Positions 9,709-19,017 are shown, counted from the first letter of the stretch. The stretch is 64,000 bases of DNA from Pontibacter oryzae (GCF_003576375.1 NZ_QWGE01000002.1:248001-312000); one strand, 5' to 3'. Notes: generated by a model from the letters alone, not told the origin. A program made the numbers and translations.

Positions 9709-9782
9709 CGGTCTGGACGGGACTCGAACCCGCGACCTCCGCCGTGACAGGGCGGCATTCTAACCAACTGAACTACCAGACC
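9709..9782 (-). tRNA. tRNA-Asp (anticodon GTC), copy 1 in transcription order
   Basis: Identical cloverleaf to the copy at 9577-9650, again with G discriminator (9709) and no encoded CCA. It is the promoter-proximal gene of the pair. Its 3' end overlaps a small stem, ACCGCAG (9693-9699) with CTGCGGT (9706-9712), followed on the minus strand by an A/T-rich run. This could be a processing or weak attenuation structure in the spacer between the two tRNAs. Confidence 0.97.
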
Positions 9783-9822
9783 ATTTGTCTTGTTTCCCTT
9801 AACTTTCTCCGTTAAAGTGATG

Positions 9823-9853
9823 CAAAGGTATGTGCTAGAATTTTATGGTGCAA
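9823..9853 (-). promoter_or_regulatory. Bacteroidota-type promoter of the tRNA-Asp pair
   Basis: On the minus strand a -33 TTG (9851-9853) is separated by exactly 20 nt from TACCTTTG (9823-9830), a full match to the Bacteroidota -7 consensus TAnnTTTG. It lies about 40 nt upstream of the first tRNA, leaving a short leader. This is the cleanest promoter I see in the window. Confidence 0.7.
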
Positions 9854-9951
9854 GCCCTCTTCATCTTTTTAACGCTATATTTCTTTGATTTTTTCTTAAT
9901 CGCTTCATTACCAACAGAATTATTTTTTTGGTGCCGGATAAATTTCTTCTG

Positions 9952-9985
9952 TTGTTACGTGCATAACTGGAAAAGCTTAAATTTG
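9952..9985 (+). promoter_or_regulatory. probable accA promoter
   Basis: TTG at 9952-9954, then 23 nt, then TAAATTTG at 9978-9985, matching the Bacteroidota -7 element TAnnTTTG. The predicted start of transcription is near 9992, giving a leader of about 17 nt before the accA ATG. The spacing is at the long end, so the -33 assignment is less sure than the -7. Confidence 0.45.
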
Positions 9986-10008
9986 TATTCCAAACAAGCG
10001 AGAAAACT

Positions 10009-10959
10009 ATGCTTTTAGATTTCGAACAGCCCATTGCTGCCCTCGAAGGCAAGCTTCAAGAAATGAAGAAACTGGCAGATGATAGCCAGGTAGACGTAAC
10101 GGAGGCAGTAAAGGCCCTGGAAGAGAAGATCAAGAACCTGAAGAAGGAAACGTACGCCAACCTGACCCGCTGGCAGCGCGTGCAACTGTCGCGCCACCCA
10201 GAACGGCCTTATACGTTGGATTACATACACGGCATCACGGATAAGTTCGTGGAGCTGCACGGCGACCGCACAGTGAAAGACGATAAAGCCATGGTTGGCG
10301 GCTTCGGTGAGCTTGACGGCCGCAGCGTAATGTTTATCGGCCAGCAGAAGGGGCGCAACACCAAGCAGCGCCAGATGCGCAACTTTGGTATGGCTAACCC
10401 GGAAGGCTACCGCAAGGCGCTTCGCCTGATGAAGATGGCTGAGAAATTCAACAAGCCTATCGTAACGCTCATCGATACGCCGGGTGCATTCCCGGGCTTA
10501 GAGGCCGAGGAGCGTGGCCAGGGCGAGGCTATTGCACGTAACCTGAAGGAGATGTTCATGCTGAAGGTTCCTGTGATCTGTATCATCATCGGAGAGGGCG
10601 CCTCAGGCGGCGCACTGGGTATAGCCATCGGCGACCGCGTGATGATGCTGGAGAACACCTGGTATTCCGTAATTTCTCCTGAGTCTTGCTCATCCATACT
10701 TTGGCGCAGCTGGAACTACAAGGAACAGGCGGCTGAGGCGCTTAAACTTACGGCTACTGATATGCTGCAGAATAAGCTGATCGACGGCATCATTAAAGAG
10801 CCACTGGGCGGCGCGCACTTGGATCCGGATAAAATGATGCGTACGCTTAAAAAGGAGCTGGGTAAGCTGCTGGACGAGCTTGAAAGCATGAGTGCCGAAG
10901 AGCGCATCGACCAGCGTATCGACAAGTTTTCTAACATGGGCGTTGTGCTGGAAGCATAA
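10009..10959 (+). CDS. accA: acetyl-CoA carboxylase carboxyltransferase, alpha subunit
   Basis: 316 residues, the normal length for AccA, beginning [19 protein letters not shown], a helical N-terminal segment typical of the subunit. The crotonase-fold core is clear: [39 protein letters not shown] and the oxyanion-hole glycines in [15 protein letters not shown]. With AccD it transfers the carboxyl group from biotinylated AccB to acetyl-CoA, forming malonyl-CoA for fatty-acid synthesis. accD is not in the window. The gene has its own promoter and terminator, so it is monocistronic. Confidence 0.97.
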   Translation: MLLDFEQPIAALEGKLQEMKKLADDSQVDVTEAVKALEEKIKNLKKETYANLTRWQRVQLSRHPERPYTLDYIHGITDKFVELHGDRTVKDDKAMVGGFGELDGRSVMFIGQQKGRNTKQRQMRNFGMANPEGYRKALRLMKMAEKFNKPIVTLIDTPGAFPGLEAEERGQGEAIARNLKEMFMLKVPVICIIIGEGASGGALGIAIGDRVMMLENTWYSVISPESCSSILWRSWNYKEQAAEALKLTATDMLQNKLIDGIIKEPLGGAHLDPDKMMRTLKKELGKLLDELESMSAEERIDQRIDKFSNMGVVLEA

Positions 10960-10984
10960 CATAACCTACCAATTATAAAGTATG

Positions 10985-11030
10985 AAATGAATTAGCAGCA
11001 GGAGCAATGGCTTTTGTAGCTAATTCATTT
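10985..11030 (+). terminator. terminator after accA
   Basis: AT-rich 12-bp stem AAATGAATTAGC (10985-10996) with GCTAATTCATTT (11019-11030), a 22-nt loop and a T-rich tail. The long loop and low GC make it weaker than the other hairpins listed. Confidence 0.55.
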
Positions 11031-11091
11031 TTGTTTCCAGCCCCGAATGCCTTACTTTTAAGTAAATTACCATACTATAAAGCACAGCACT

Positions 11092-11934
11092 ATGAAACTC
11101 CATGTTATCGATACAGGTTTTTTTAAGTTAGACGGAGGCGCCATGTTTGGCGTGGTTCCTAAAGCGCTTTGGCAGCGTACTAACCCTGCCGATGAGAATA
11201 ACCTGTGCACATGGGCCATGCGCTGTATGCTTATCGAGGATGGAAACCGGCTGATACTGATTGATAACGGGATTGGAGACAAGCAGGACGCCAAGTTCTT
11301 TAGCCATTATTACCTGCACGGCGATGCCTCGCTGCAAAGCTCGCTGAAGCAAGCTGGTTTTGCCCCAGAGGATATCACCGATATGTTCCTGACCCACCTG
11401 CACTTCGACCATTGCGGCGGCGGTGTAAAGTATAAAAATAGCGCGGGCGCATTAGAGCTTGTATTTCCTAACGCTACATACTGGTCTAATGCCGACCACT
11501 GGGAGTGGGCCACCAAGCCAAATGCACGCGAAAAAGCTTCTTTTCTAAAAGAAAACATACTTCCAATGCAGGAAAGCGGCCAACTTAAGTTTGTAGACCC
11601 CACACAACCTTCACCATTTCCGCAGTTTGATATTTTTTATGCTGATGGGCACACCGATAAAATGATGGTGCCGATCATACCTTACAAGGGCAGGAAACTG
11701 GCATACATGGCTGACTTGCTTCCCTCTGTAGGGCACATACCGCTGCCTTACGTTATGGGCTACGATACGCGCCCGCTGCTGACTCTGGATGAGAAAGCAC
11801 AATTCCTGAACCGTGCTGCCGACGAAGAACTAGTCCTTTTCTTTGAGCACGACGCCGTAAATCAATGCTGCACCGTTCAGCACACCGAGAAAGGTGTTCG
11901 TTTGAAGGATACGTTCAGCCTGTCAGAGCTATAG
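11092..11934 (+). CDS. MBL-fold metallo-hydrolase
   Basis: 280 residues with the metallo-beta-lactamase motif HLHFDH (His102, His104, Asp106, His107) in LTHLHFDHCGG, and later metal-ligand candidates in YADGHTDKMMVP and FFEHDAVNQCC. No signal peptide, so it is probably cytoplasmic. The fold is shared by lactonases, glyoxalase II and many other hydrolases; the layout (a long N-terminal strand region, then HLHFDH, then ADGHT) resembles the quorum-quenching lactonase-like and N-acyl hydrolase-like members, but the substrate cannot be assigned. The stop is one base from the ATG of the patatin gene, so the two are translationally coupled. Confidence 0.85.
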   Translation: MKLHVIDTGFFKLDGGAMFGVVPKALWQRTNPADENNLCTWAMRCMLIEDGNRLILIDNGIGDKQDAKFFSHYYLHGDASLQSSLKQAGFAPEDITDMFLTHLHFDHCGGGVKYKNSAGALELVFPNATYWSNADHWEWATKPNAREKASFLKENILPMQESGQLKFVDPTQPSPFPQFDIFYADGHTDKMMVPIIPYKGRKLAYMADLLPSVGHIPLPYVMGYDTRPLLTLDEKAQFLNRAADEELVLFFEHDAVNQCCTVQHTEKGVRLKDTFSLSEL

Positions 11935-11935
11935 T

Positions 11936-12706
11936 ATGCGGGTTGGGTTAGTTTTATCCGGCGGTGGTGCCAGAGGAATCGCGCACTTAGGTGTACTTAA
12001 AGCACTGGATGAGCAGGGCATCAAGATAAGTATGATTTCCGGGGTGAGCTCAGGTGCAATAGCAGGTGTGCTGTATGGCTTTGGATACTCACCGGATGAG
12101 ATACTAAGAATGCTGAAGGAGCTGAGCGTGTTTCATGTAGTAAGGCCTGCTTTTGGTAAAATAGGCCTGTTGCACTTGGAAGAAGTTGAAAAACTGTATT
12201 GCAAGTATTTAGGGGCAAACCCACGATTCGAAGATCTAAAAATACCTGTAGTTGTGAGTGCCACCGAGATGAATGAGGGCGTAACAACTTATTTCTCGGA
12301 AGGCGAGCTAATTAAGCCGCTATTAGCTTCATCTGCCGTACCTATACTTTACCAGCCTATTCAATACCAAGGCAAAACGCTCAGCGACGGCGGCCTGATC
12401 AATAACTTGCCGGTAGAGCCCTTGCACAATAACTGTGATGTGAAAATTGCAGTGCATGTTAACCCCATAAACCACCAGGCCAGTGTTACTACGTTGCGCA
12501 GTATGATCGAGCGCACTGTGTTGCTGGCCATTAACAACAATGTAAAGCTACGCTTCCAGCAATGCGACCTGTTGCTAGAGCCACAAGACCTGCGGTACTA
12601 TCGCCTTACCAATTTCAGAAAAGCAGACGAGATATTTAACATAGGGTATAAATATGGTATGCACATGGAGCGTCATATCAAACTCCTTGTGAATAAGAGT
12701 TTTTGA
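11936..12706 (+). CDS. patatin-like phospholipase family protein
   Basis: 256 residues with all patatin signatures: the glycine-rich oxyanion loop GGGARG (residues 9-14), the nucleophile elbow GVSSG with Ser38, and the catalytic Asp in DGG (Asp151). This is the short RssA-like bacterial form, with no signal peptide or barrel domain. The expected activity is acyl-ester hydrolysis of phospholipids or lysolipids at the inner face of the membrane. It begins one base after the metallo-hydrolase stop, suggesting the two work together, perhaps on related lipid substrates (inference). Confidence 0.92.
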   Translation: MRVGLVLSGGGARGIAHLGVLKALDEQGIKISMISGVSSGAIAGVLYGFGYSPDEILRMLKELSVFHVVRPAFGKIGLLHLEEVEKLYCKYLGANPRFEDLKIPVVVSATEMNEGVTTYFSEGELIKPLLASSAVPILYQPIQYQGKTLSDGGLINNLPVEPLHNNCDVKIAVHVNPINHQASVTTLRSMIERTVLLAINNNVKLRFQQCDLLLEPQDLRYYRLTNFRKADEIFNIGYKYGMHMERHIKLLVNKSF

Positions 12707-12792
12707 TTTCATGCTTAAATCTTGATAAAAGTTGTTATTTTATAATTAACTGTTCTTTTATTTCGTACAAGTATGGAAAAGTAATATTTTTA

Positions 12793-13425
12793 GTGCGAAG
12801 AATACTTTTATTAAATATCGTTTTTATACTTCACTGCTTACCGCTTTATGCTCAAGAAAACCGAAGTTTTCTGATTCAAGCCAAAGTGAAGCATGGCTCT
12901 ATACTTATAGGCGGCAACTTAGATGCAGCAATCTATAAAACTACTAAAGAGCTTAACCAACCCATTGCGCCAGAAGAAGGAACTAACATTGTTGCTAACC
13001 TCAACTTCAAGAGTGGTTATTTTATACAACACGATTTTGCAGTAGGCTTGGCACTTGCCCTGAACCATGAAAGTTATAGCGTTACAGTAGATAACGAAAA
13101 GGAGCGGTTCAGAAGGACATTCCTCTTGGGTGGGCCTTTTACGCGTTATTACCTCGATAACGGATTTTTTGGAGAGCTTGCTTTAAAGGGCGGCTTGCTG
13201 AATTTTTCGTCAGGTGATAAAACAAATTTGTTTGAAGGCTCTATAGGAGTAGGGTATGCCTTCTTTATCAACGAAAAAATAGCCTTTGAGCCCATGCTTT
13301 CCTTTCGCTATTACCGGGAGTGGGATAGCAGCGGAGCCAATGTAACGCTGGGGCCGCTGGTAGGGCTGGGTATTCAGGCATATCTTCTGCGCAGAACATC
13401 ACATATCATTAAAGAGGCCTTGTAA
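12793..13425 (+). CDS. outer-membrane beta-barrel protein, hypothetical
   Basis: I start the gene at GTG 12793, which gives a proper signal peptide (VRRILLLNIVFILHCLPLYAQ, cut after AQ) and about 210 residues; an in-frame upstream start at 12703 would add an unlikely 30 residues overlapping the patatin stop. The mature part shows short amphipathic strands (GYFIQHDFAVGLALALNHE, ALKGGLLNFSSG, IAFEPMLSFRYYREW) typical of small OmpA/OmpX-like barrels. No enzymatic motif. Base composition is slightly more AT-rich than its neighbours. Confidence 0.6.
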   Translation: MRRILLLNIVFILHCLPLYAQENRSFLIQAKVKHGSILIGGNLDAAIYKTTKELNQPIAPEEGTNIVANLNFKSGYFIQHDFAVGLALALNHESYSVTVDNEKERFRRTFLLGGPFTRYYLDNGFFGELALKGGLLNFSSGDKTNLFEGSIGVGYAFFINEKIAFEPMLSFRYYREWDSSGANVTLGPLVGLGIQAYLLRRTSHIIKEAL

Positions 13426-13523
13426 AACAACGGGGAAGTACGTAACTATACGTTTTAATTCGGCAACCTAACATAAGCTAAATCCGGTTTATGTTTTTGC
13501 AGGCATCAATCCAAAAAAAATCA

Positions 13524-14075
13524 ATGATTGCAGAGTTTATTTCTAAGCTTTTCTTTAAGGCTACCGGCTGGAAGCTTAATGGCACCCTAACAGCGGATAA
13601 CCGCAGATGCGTGATGGTAGCAGCGCCACATACCAGCAACTGGGATTTTGTATATGCGCGTGCGGCATTCTACCTCATGGGCGCTCCCATACGCTATACG
13701 ATTAAGAAGGAATTTATGCATTTCCCATTTGGGGGGCTACTGCGGGCTATGGGCGCTTTACCCATCGACCGATCCAAGAATACCCGCATGGTTGATGCCA
13801 TGATCAGAATATTTGAGACCACCCCCGGCGACATGTGTGTAATGGTGACCCCGGAAGGCACCCGCAAGTACCAGCCGCGCTGGCGCAGAGGATTTTATTA
13901 TGTAGCCTTGGGTGCGAATGTGCCTATAGTATTAGGATACCTGGATTACGCTAAAAAAGAAGCAGGCATAGGGCCTACTATTTATCCGAGTGGAGATATT
14001 GAGGCGGACATGGAAAAGATCATGGCTTTTTACCGAACCAAAACTGCCAAGTATCCAGAAAACGGCGTACGCTAA
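13524..14075 (+). CDS. 1-acyl-sn-glycerol-3-phosphate acyltransferase-like (PlsC family)
   Basis: About 183 residues from the ATG at 13524 (an upstream in-frame ATG at 13491 is possible). The acyltransferase box is HTSNWD (His36 to Asp41), fitting HxxxxD, and a second block VTPEGTRKYQPRWRRGF corresponds to the substrate-binding EGTR motif. Short PlsC-like proteins of this type in Bacteroidota are usually called lysophospholipid acyltransferases. It would add an acyl chain to lysophosphatidate or a related lipid at the inner membrane. It is followed by a very strong bidirectional hairpin. Confidence 0.85.
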   Translation: MIAEFISKLFFKATGWKLNGTLTADNRRCVMVAAPHTSNWDFVYARAAFYLMGAPIRYTIKKEFMHFPFGGLLRAMGALPIDRSKNTRMVDAMIRIFETTPGDMCVMVTPEGTRKYQPRWRRGFYYVALGANVPIVLGYLDYAKKEAGIGPTIYPSGDIEADMEKIMAFYRTKTAKYPENGVR

Positions 14076-14085
14076 AACTAAATAA

Positions 14086-14147
14086 ATACTTGTATAAACA
14101 GAAGCGGCCTTAGGTTATCCTAAGGCCGCTTCTGTTTATACAAGTAT
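14086..14147. terminator. bidirectional terminator, perfect 29-bp hairpin
   Basis: Left arm 14086-14114 and right arm 14119-14147 pair perfectly over 29 bp with a 4-nt TTAT loop. The core AGAAGCGGCC is GC-rich, the outer arm GTATAAAC is AT-rich, and the outermost bases form ATACTT/AAGTAT. It lies between the convergent acyltransferase and smc genes and can stop transcription from both sides. It resembles the hairpin at 43377-43441 in length and sequence. Confidence 0.9.
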
Positions 14148-14152
14148 GATAA

Positions 14153-17100
14153 CTAGGCTATCTGGCGCAAATCCACCGGAATCACTCGTGAGATACCGGC
14201 TTCAATCATGGTAATGCCATACATAACGTCCGTAGAAGACATGGTGCGCTTGTTGTGCGTCACGACGATGAACTGCGAATCGTTAGAGAACTTACGAATG
14301 ATGTTGTTGAACTTGTCGATGTTGGCATCATCCAGCGGGGCATCAACCTCATCGAAGATACAAAACGGTGCCGGCTTAAGCAGGTAAATAGCGAAGAGCA
14401 GGGAAATAGCCGTCAATGTTTTTTCGCCGCCTGAAAGCTGGTTGATCGTGAGCGGACGCTTGCCTTTTGGTTGCGCCATAATCTCAATCTTAGAGTCTAA
14501 CGGGTTCTTCGGGTCAGACATCACTAAGTCGCAATTATCCTCGTCGGTGAACAGGCTACGAAATACAAGCTTAAAGTTGTCCTTAATCTGGTTGAAAGAG
14601 TTCATGAACTTCTCCTTTGCAACCGTGTCAATCTCATTAATTGTGTCGATCAGGGAGTTTTTGGCATTAACCAAGTCATTGCGCTGTTCAGTTATAAACT
14701 TGTCGCGTTCTTCGATCTCAGCGTAAGCTTCTGCTGCCATGGCATTAACCGGGCCCATCTTATCTAGTTGTGTCTTAACCGTGTTAATGTGCTCGCTCAG
14801 TTCTTCGTTTGATAAAGGTATAAGCAGCTCTTCCTCTGGTACCGGGCTGGCAAAATCATCATCCGAAATGTTGAACTCTGCGGCCAGGCGTTCTTTTACG
14901 GCAACCAGTTTCAACTGGGTATCCGTTTTGGCTTGCTGCATGCGCATCAAAAGCTCATCGGAGTTCTGGCGCTTGCGTTGCATCTCACGGATAATCTGCT
15001 CTTTATTGTCTAGCTCGCCGCGGAGCGTAAAGTATTCCTTCTCTATCTCCTCTAATGCATGGGCATACTCTCGGCGCGCCTCATTCATACTTTCAACCAC
15101 TTCCTGGTTATCCTCTACGAACGTGTCTGCCTCGGCTACCTCTTGCTCAGATTTATGCATCTCCTGCTTCAGGCCCTCAATGCGCTCCTGGTTGGTTTCA
15201 ACTGACTTTTGCTTGTAGCTTATTTCCTGCTGCAGGCTGGCAAAACGGTTCTTAAGTTGGTGGTACTGGATATTATGCTGATTGTACCTGCCCGAAATTA
15301 CAGCGATTTGTTCTTGCTGATGCTCAAGGTTGGAAGTATAAACCGCTATCTCTTCCTCCAAGCGTTGCAGTTCTTTCATATCTGTCTCAGCCTGCGGCGA
15401 TACCTCCATACTTTGCTCACGCAGTTCTGTCAGGCGCTCGTGCAGTTCGTCGCGTTTCTGGTCGAAGTTGCGGATGTTTTGCTGGTGCTGCTCGTGTTTG
15501 ATGCGCACGGTTAGCAGGTCCTGCTGCAGTTTGCTAACTTCTTTCTCCAGGCCTTTGATCGTTTCTTTCTCCGATTCGTTGCGGTGGTTCTGCAGGATCT
15601 GGTTTTGCGTGTTGATGCGGCTTTGCATCAGTTCTACTTGCTCCTGAAGAGCTTCAACTTCCTCGGCAAGTTTCTCCAGGTTTTGTTTTCGGCCAAGGCG
15701 GTTTCCGTCGAACACGCCAACCGAGCCACCCGAAAGGCTTAATGGTTTACGAATGGCGCTGCCATCCTTAAGTATGATTGTTTTGTACTCGCTGCTGTAA
15801 AGCTCTTCCTCCGAGTCGTCGGTGATGTACACGTTGCGTAGCATGTACTTCATCAGGCTGCTATACTTTTTCTCTGCCGAAACTACTTCATAGGCTGCCT
15901 GTAGGTTGCCCTCGCTATACGTGGCAGTCGGTTCCAGCTCTTCAATCTCTGAAAGCACAATAAAGTTTGCACGCCCTTTATTTTCGTCTTTCAGCAAGCT
16001 TATTGCTTCTACGGCATCCTGTAACTCATCCACTACAAAGTAGTTCATGTACTGCTCCAGATAGCTTTCGATAAGTGGCTTGTAATCAGGCTTGCAAGCA
16101 AGTATGTCTGATAGGAGAGGGGCAGGCTTGCTCCAACTGTCGGATTTGCTTAGGAACTTGATCGCTTCCGGGAAGCCTTCCATATTCTCGACCAGCGATT
16201 TGGTGAGAGTATACTGGTTCTGCTTGGCATCAAGGGTTCTGTTTAGCTCCACAAGCTGCCCTTTTAGCTCTTCTATGGCACTTTCAGTGGATTCTATACT
16301 TTCCTGAAGGGTTTCTTCCTTTGCCTGTAGTCGGACAAGCTCAGAAGTACGTTCTTCAAGGTTTTGCTGAGCTTCCTGCAGCTGCTCCTGCAGTAAAATT
16401 CCATCTTCGTCGGCATTTAGCTGCTGTTGTTGCAAACGCTCCAACTCCTGGTTTATGTTCTGAATCTGAACCTGACTGATCTCCAGGGATTTATTCAGCT
16501 GATATACTTCATTTTGCTTGGCTTTCTGCTGCTGTACCAGTTCCTGGTACGTGTCCTGCAGCGTTTCCTTTTGCTCATTGGCCTCCTGCAGTTGCTCCTT
16601 CATTTCGGAAACCTGCTCTTCGGCTTCCGCAAAGGTATCCTGCACTGTCATCAGCTCATCACGCAGCTCAAGTATACTTTCCTGGGTATGCTCCACGTTG
16701 GCTGTATCCTGACTGATTTGCTGGCGCAGTTGCTGCATGCGCTCTTTCAGGTAGGTGCTGCGCTCTGATTTGAGTTTGATATCGTTCTCCAGCTGGCGCA
16801 GTTTTGCAGTTTGCACCTGCATGGTCCGTTGCATTTCAGAAAGGCGCTCCTGTGTTTGGTTCAGTTCTTCCTTTTGGTCAGCGATAGCTTCCTCGGAAGT
16901 ACTTACAGACTCAATGTATTGCTCCTTTAGGCTGTTTTCCTGCTGTACATCCTGCTCTAGGCGCTCCAATGTTTGCTGAAACTGCGAAATGTTGCGACGG
17001 GCAAATTCCAGGCTGTGCTTCTTGTAATCGTCTTTGAGGTTGAAATACTTTACAGCTTGCTTGGCCTGGCGCTCCAGCGTTTTCATGTTCTTGCCAATCT

Positions 17101-17689
17101 CGTGCAGTACGTCTTCTACACGCTCCAGGTCAGCATCGGTTTCCTCCAGCTTTTTTAAGGTCTGTTTTTTTCTAACCCTGAACTTAGAAATACCGGCAGC
17201 CTCCTCAAAGAGTAAACGGCGCGAGTTTTCCTTGTCGTTCAGGATCTCGTCTACCATTTTCAGCTCGATGATGGCATAGCTGTCAGAGCCGATACCAGTA
17301 TCCAGGAAAAGCTCATTAATATCTTTAAGGCGGCAGGTCACACCATTTAGCATATACTCACTGTCGCCGTTGCGGTAGTATTTACGCGTTACGGTTACCT
17401 GCGAGTACTCTGTTGGAAGTATGCCTTTGTTATTGTCGAAGGTGATGGATACTTCGGCCATTTGTACCGGCCGCCGGGTTTTGGAACCGTTAAAAATAAC
17501 GTTTTCCATCTTGTCAGAGCGCAGGTTTCTGGTTTTCTGCTCCCCCAACACCCAACGTATGGCATCTACAATGTTAGACTTACCACAGCCGTTAGGCCCA
17601 ACAATACCTGTAATTCCGTTATCGAAGTTTATCACGACACGGTCGCCAAAACTCTTAAACCCTTTAATCTCTAATTTTGAAACTTGCAT
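14153..17689 (-). CDS. smc: chromosome segregation protein SMC
   Basis: 1178 residues, the usual SMC length. The N-terminal head has Walker A GPNGCGKSN (residues 31-39). Two long coiled-coil arms rich in Glu, Gln and Leu flank a hinge domain at about residues 510-680 (with ILACKPDYKPLIESYLEQY and the glycine-containing LSLSGGSVGVFDGN). The C-terminal head has the ABC signature LSGGEKTLTA (about 1084) and Walker B FCIFDEVDAPLDD. SMC dimers with ScpA/ScpB load near the origin and condense and align chromosome arms; scpA and scpB are not in the window. The coiled-coil arms produce many long false frames on the opposite strand. Confidence 0.98.
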   Translation of the reverse strand: MQVSKLEIKGFKSFGDRVVINFDNGITGIVGPNGCGKSNIVDAIRWVLGEQKTRNLRSDKMENVIFNGSKTRRPVQMAEVSITFDNNKGILPTEYSQVTVTRKYYRNGDSEYMLNGVTCRLKDINELFLDTGIGSDSYAIIELKMVDEILNDKENSRRLLFEEAAGISKFRVRKKQTLKKLEETDADLERVEDVLHEIGKNMKTLERQAKQAVKYFNLKDDYKKHSLEFARRNISQFQQTLERLEQDVQQENSLKEQYIESVSTSEEAIADQKEELNQTQERLSEMQRTMQVQTAKLRQLENDIKLKSERSTYLKERMQQLRQQISQDTANVEHTQESILELRDELMTVQDTFAEAEEQVSEMKEQLQEANEQKETLQDTYQELVQQQKAKQNEVYQLNKSLEISQVQIQNINQELERLQQQQLNADEDGILLQEQLQEAQQNLEERTSELVRLQAKEETLQESIESTESAIEELKGQLVELNRTLDAKQNQYTLTKSLVENMEGFPEAIKFLSKSDSWSKPAPLLSDILACKPDYKPLIESYLEQYMNYFVVDELQDAVEAISLLKDENKGRANFIVLSEIEELEPTATYSEGNLQAAYEVVSAEKKYSSLMKYMLRNVYITDDSEEELYSSEYKTIILKDGSAIRKPLSLSGGSVGVFDGNRLGRKQNLEKLAEEVEALQEQVELMQSRINTQNQILQNHRNESEKETIKGLEKEVSKLQQDLLTVRIKHEQHQQNIRNFDQKRDELHERLTELREQSMEVSPQAETDMKELQRLEEEIAVYTSNLEHQQEQIAVISGRYNQHNIQYHQLKNRFASLQQEISYKQKSVETNQERIEGLKQEMHKSEQEVAEADTFVEDNQEVVESMNEARREYAHALEEIEKEYFTLRGELDNKEQIIREMQRKRQNSDELLMRMQQAKTDTQLKLVAVKERLAAEFNISDDDFASPVPEEELLIPLSNEELSEHINTVKTQLDKMGPVNAMAAEAYAEIEERDKFITEQRNDLVNAKNSLIDTINEIDTVAKEKFMNSFNQIKDNFKLVFRSLFTDEDNCDLVMSDPKNPLDSKIEIMAQPKGKRPLTINQLSGGEKTLTAISLLFAIYLLKPAPFCIFDEVDAPLDDANIDKFNNIIRKFSNDSQFIVVTHNKRTMSSTDVMYGITMIEAGISRVIPVDLRQIA

Positions 17690-17806
17690 GCGTATGCCAA
17701 GAAATACTTTATTCTAATCTCAAAAATAAGATGTTTTTTCGATCATACAGCGCTTGCACGGGTATAATTAAATGCTATGAGGGAGAATTCGGCACTAAAT
17801 TTTTAC

Positions 17807-17814
17807 TATATTTG
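17807..17814 (+). promoter_or_regulatory. candidate -7 element for the 17831 gene
   Basis: TATATTTG at 17807-17814 is a full match to the Bacteroidota TAnnTTTG element, 17 nt before the ATG. No convincing -33 TTG is at the right distance, so confidence is modest. Confidence 0.35.
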
Positions 17815-17830
17815 GTAAGACCTTGATACT

Positions 17831-18337
17831 ATGGACGATTACAAAATAATTATTTATATACTGGCTGCGGCTGCTTATTTTTTGATAACTCAGTGGCGTA
17901 AAGCTTTTAAGAGCGATACTGATACCGATGAGCGGCCTCCTAGAGAACAGCAGACGTATCGGGAGCAACCGCCTCGCCCCGTAACTTCTTTTGAAGATAT
18001 ATTGCGCGAAATGCAACCCAAGGCTAAAAGAGCTACACAGGAAGCCAGAGAGCGTGTGCAGGAAGCTGTAACTCAAACGATACCTACGGTAGCAGCTACA
18101 ACTACGCAGAGCAAGTATAAATCTTATGAAGGGCCAGCACCTAAAGTTCTCTCGTGGGAGAAACCGGCTGAAGCCCTAGAAGCTGCTAAACGCTCTAGGC
18201 TGCATCGCGAGAAAAGCTTTGATGCCTATGAGAGAAAACGGCGCGTTAGCAGTAAGTACGCTGAAATACTTAAGAACCCTACTACAGCGCGCGATGCTGT
18301 AATTTTATCAGAGATATTCAACCGAAAGTATAAGTAA
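17831..18337 (+). CDS. hypothetical membrane-anchored protein, 168 aa
   Basis: Not recognised. One N-terminal membrane helix (about residues 5-20, IIIYILAAAAYFLITQ) is followed by a charged, probably unstructured linker rich in Arg, Glu, Pro and Thr (about 30-100), then a basic C-terminal segment with ERKRRVSSKYAEILKNPTTA and an ending RDAVILSEIFNRKYK. The end looks conserved in style: a short helical tail that often marks a docking motif. It is divergent from smc (142 nt between starts) and convergent with the DUF4159 gene. The single helix orientation would leave the charged tail in the cytoplasm. No function can be assigned. Confidence 0.65.
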   Translation: MDDYKIIIYILAAAAYFLITQWRKAFKSDTDTDERPPREQQTYREQPPRPVTSFEDILREMQPKAKRATQEARERVQEAVTQTIPTVAATTTQSKYKSYEGPAPKVLSWEKPAEALEAAKRSRLHREKSFDAYERKRRVSSKYAEILKNPTTARDAVILSEIFNRKYK

Positions 18338-18344
18338 GACTCTT

Positions 18345-19007
18345 TTATTCCTGGGTAAGGGCAAAAGTTACAATATTAGCACCCATACGCAGGGCTTGTT
18401 GCCTTATTGGCTCTGGGTCGTTGTATATTTCCTGATCTTCCCAACCATTTCCTAAATCGGTTTCGAAAGTATAATAGCATACTAGGCGGCCTTTATAGAT
18501 CAATCCGAAACCTTGCGCCGGCTTGTTATCATGCTCATGCACCTTGGGTAAGCCGCGCGCAAACGTATATTTTTGCCGGTAAATCGGGTGGTCAAAAGGT
18601 AGCTCAACAAATTCAAGCTCTGGAAACACTTTTTTCATTTCCTTCCGGATGAATTTATCAAGGCCATAGTTATCATCGATATGCAGAAAACCGCCGCTTA
18701 TCAAGTAATTACGCAGATTTTGGGCTTCTGCATCTGAAAAAACGATGTTACCGTGGCCCGTCATGTGTACAAAAGGGTAACTAAACAACTCCGGGCTTCC
18801 GACCTCAACCACAGCTTCCTGAGGAGCGATATTCATGTTCAGGTTCTGATTGCAGAATTGAATGAGGTTAGGCAACGCAGTTTTGTTAGCATACCAGTCT
18901 CCGCCACCGTTATACTTTAGCTTAGCTATTTTAAAGCCGAAGGTCTGTGGATAAGCTGTGGTTGCTAGTATACATAGGAAAAAGATGGGCAGAAGCAAGC
19001 GTTTCAT
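18345..19007 (-). CDS. DUF4159 domain-containing secreted protein
   Basis: I take the ATG at 19007, which gives a clear signal peptide (MKRLLLPIFFLCILATTAYPQ) and about 220 residues; the frame runs further upstream into rsmE, which is not credible. The body holds the DUF4159 hallmarks FKIAKLKYNGGGDWYA, HMTGHGNIVFSDAEAQNLR, SGGFLHIDDNYGLDKFI and ELPFDHPIY. The family has a GATase-I-like fold and is typical of Bacteroidota, often near aerotolerance (Bat) genes, but no bat genes are seen here. It begins 10 nt after rsmE ends, so the two are co-transcribed. Its role is unknown; it should be periplasmic. Confidence 0.8.
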   Translation of the reverse strand: MKRLLLPIFFLCILATTAYPQTFGFKIAKLKYNGGGDWYANKTALPNLIQFCNQNLNMNIAPQEAVVEVGSPELFSYPFVHMTGHGNIVFSDAEAQNLRNYLISGGFLHIDDNYGLDKFIRKEMKKVFPELEFVELPFDHPIYRQKYTFARGLPKVHEHDNKPAQGFGLIYKGRLVCYYTFETDLGNGWEDQEIYNDPEPIRQQALRMGANIVTFALTQE

Positions 19008-19017
19008 AAGCAGCGTT

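Noticed and set aside
9577-9782. The duplicated tRNA-Asp as an integration (att) site or mobile element mark
   Set aside because: The two copies are whole and lie on the same strand with a spacer of 58 nt; no integrase or element is next to them. Tandem tRNA duplication is simpler.
14153-17689. Many long plus-strand open frames inside smc
   Set aside because: They are opposite-strand shadows of repetitive Gln/Glu/Leu codons in the SMC coiled coils; the minus-strand SMC reading is complete and conserved.
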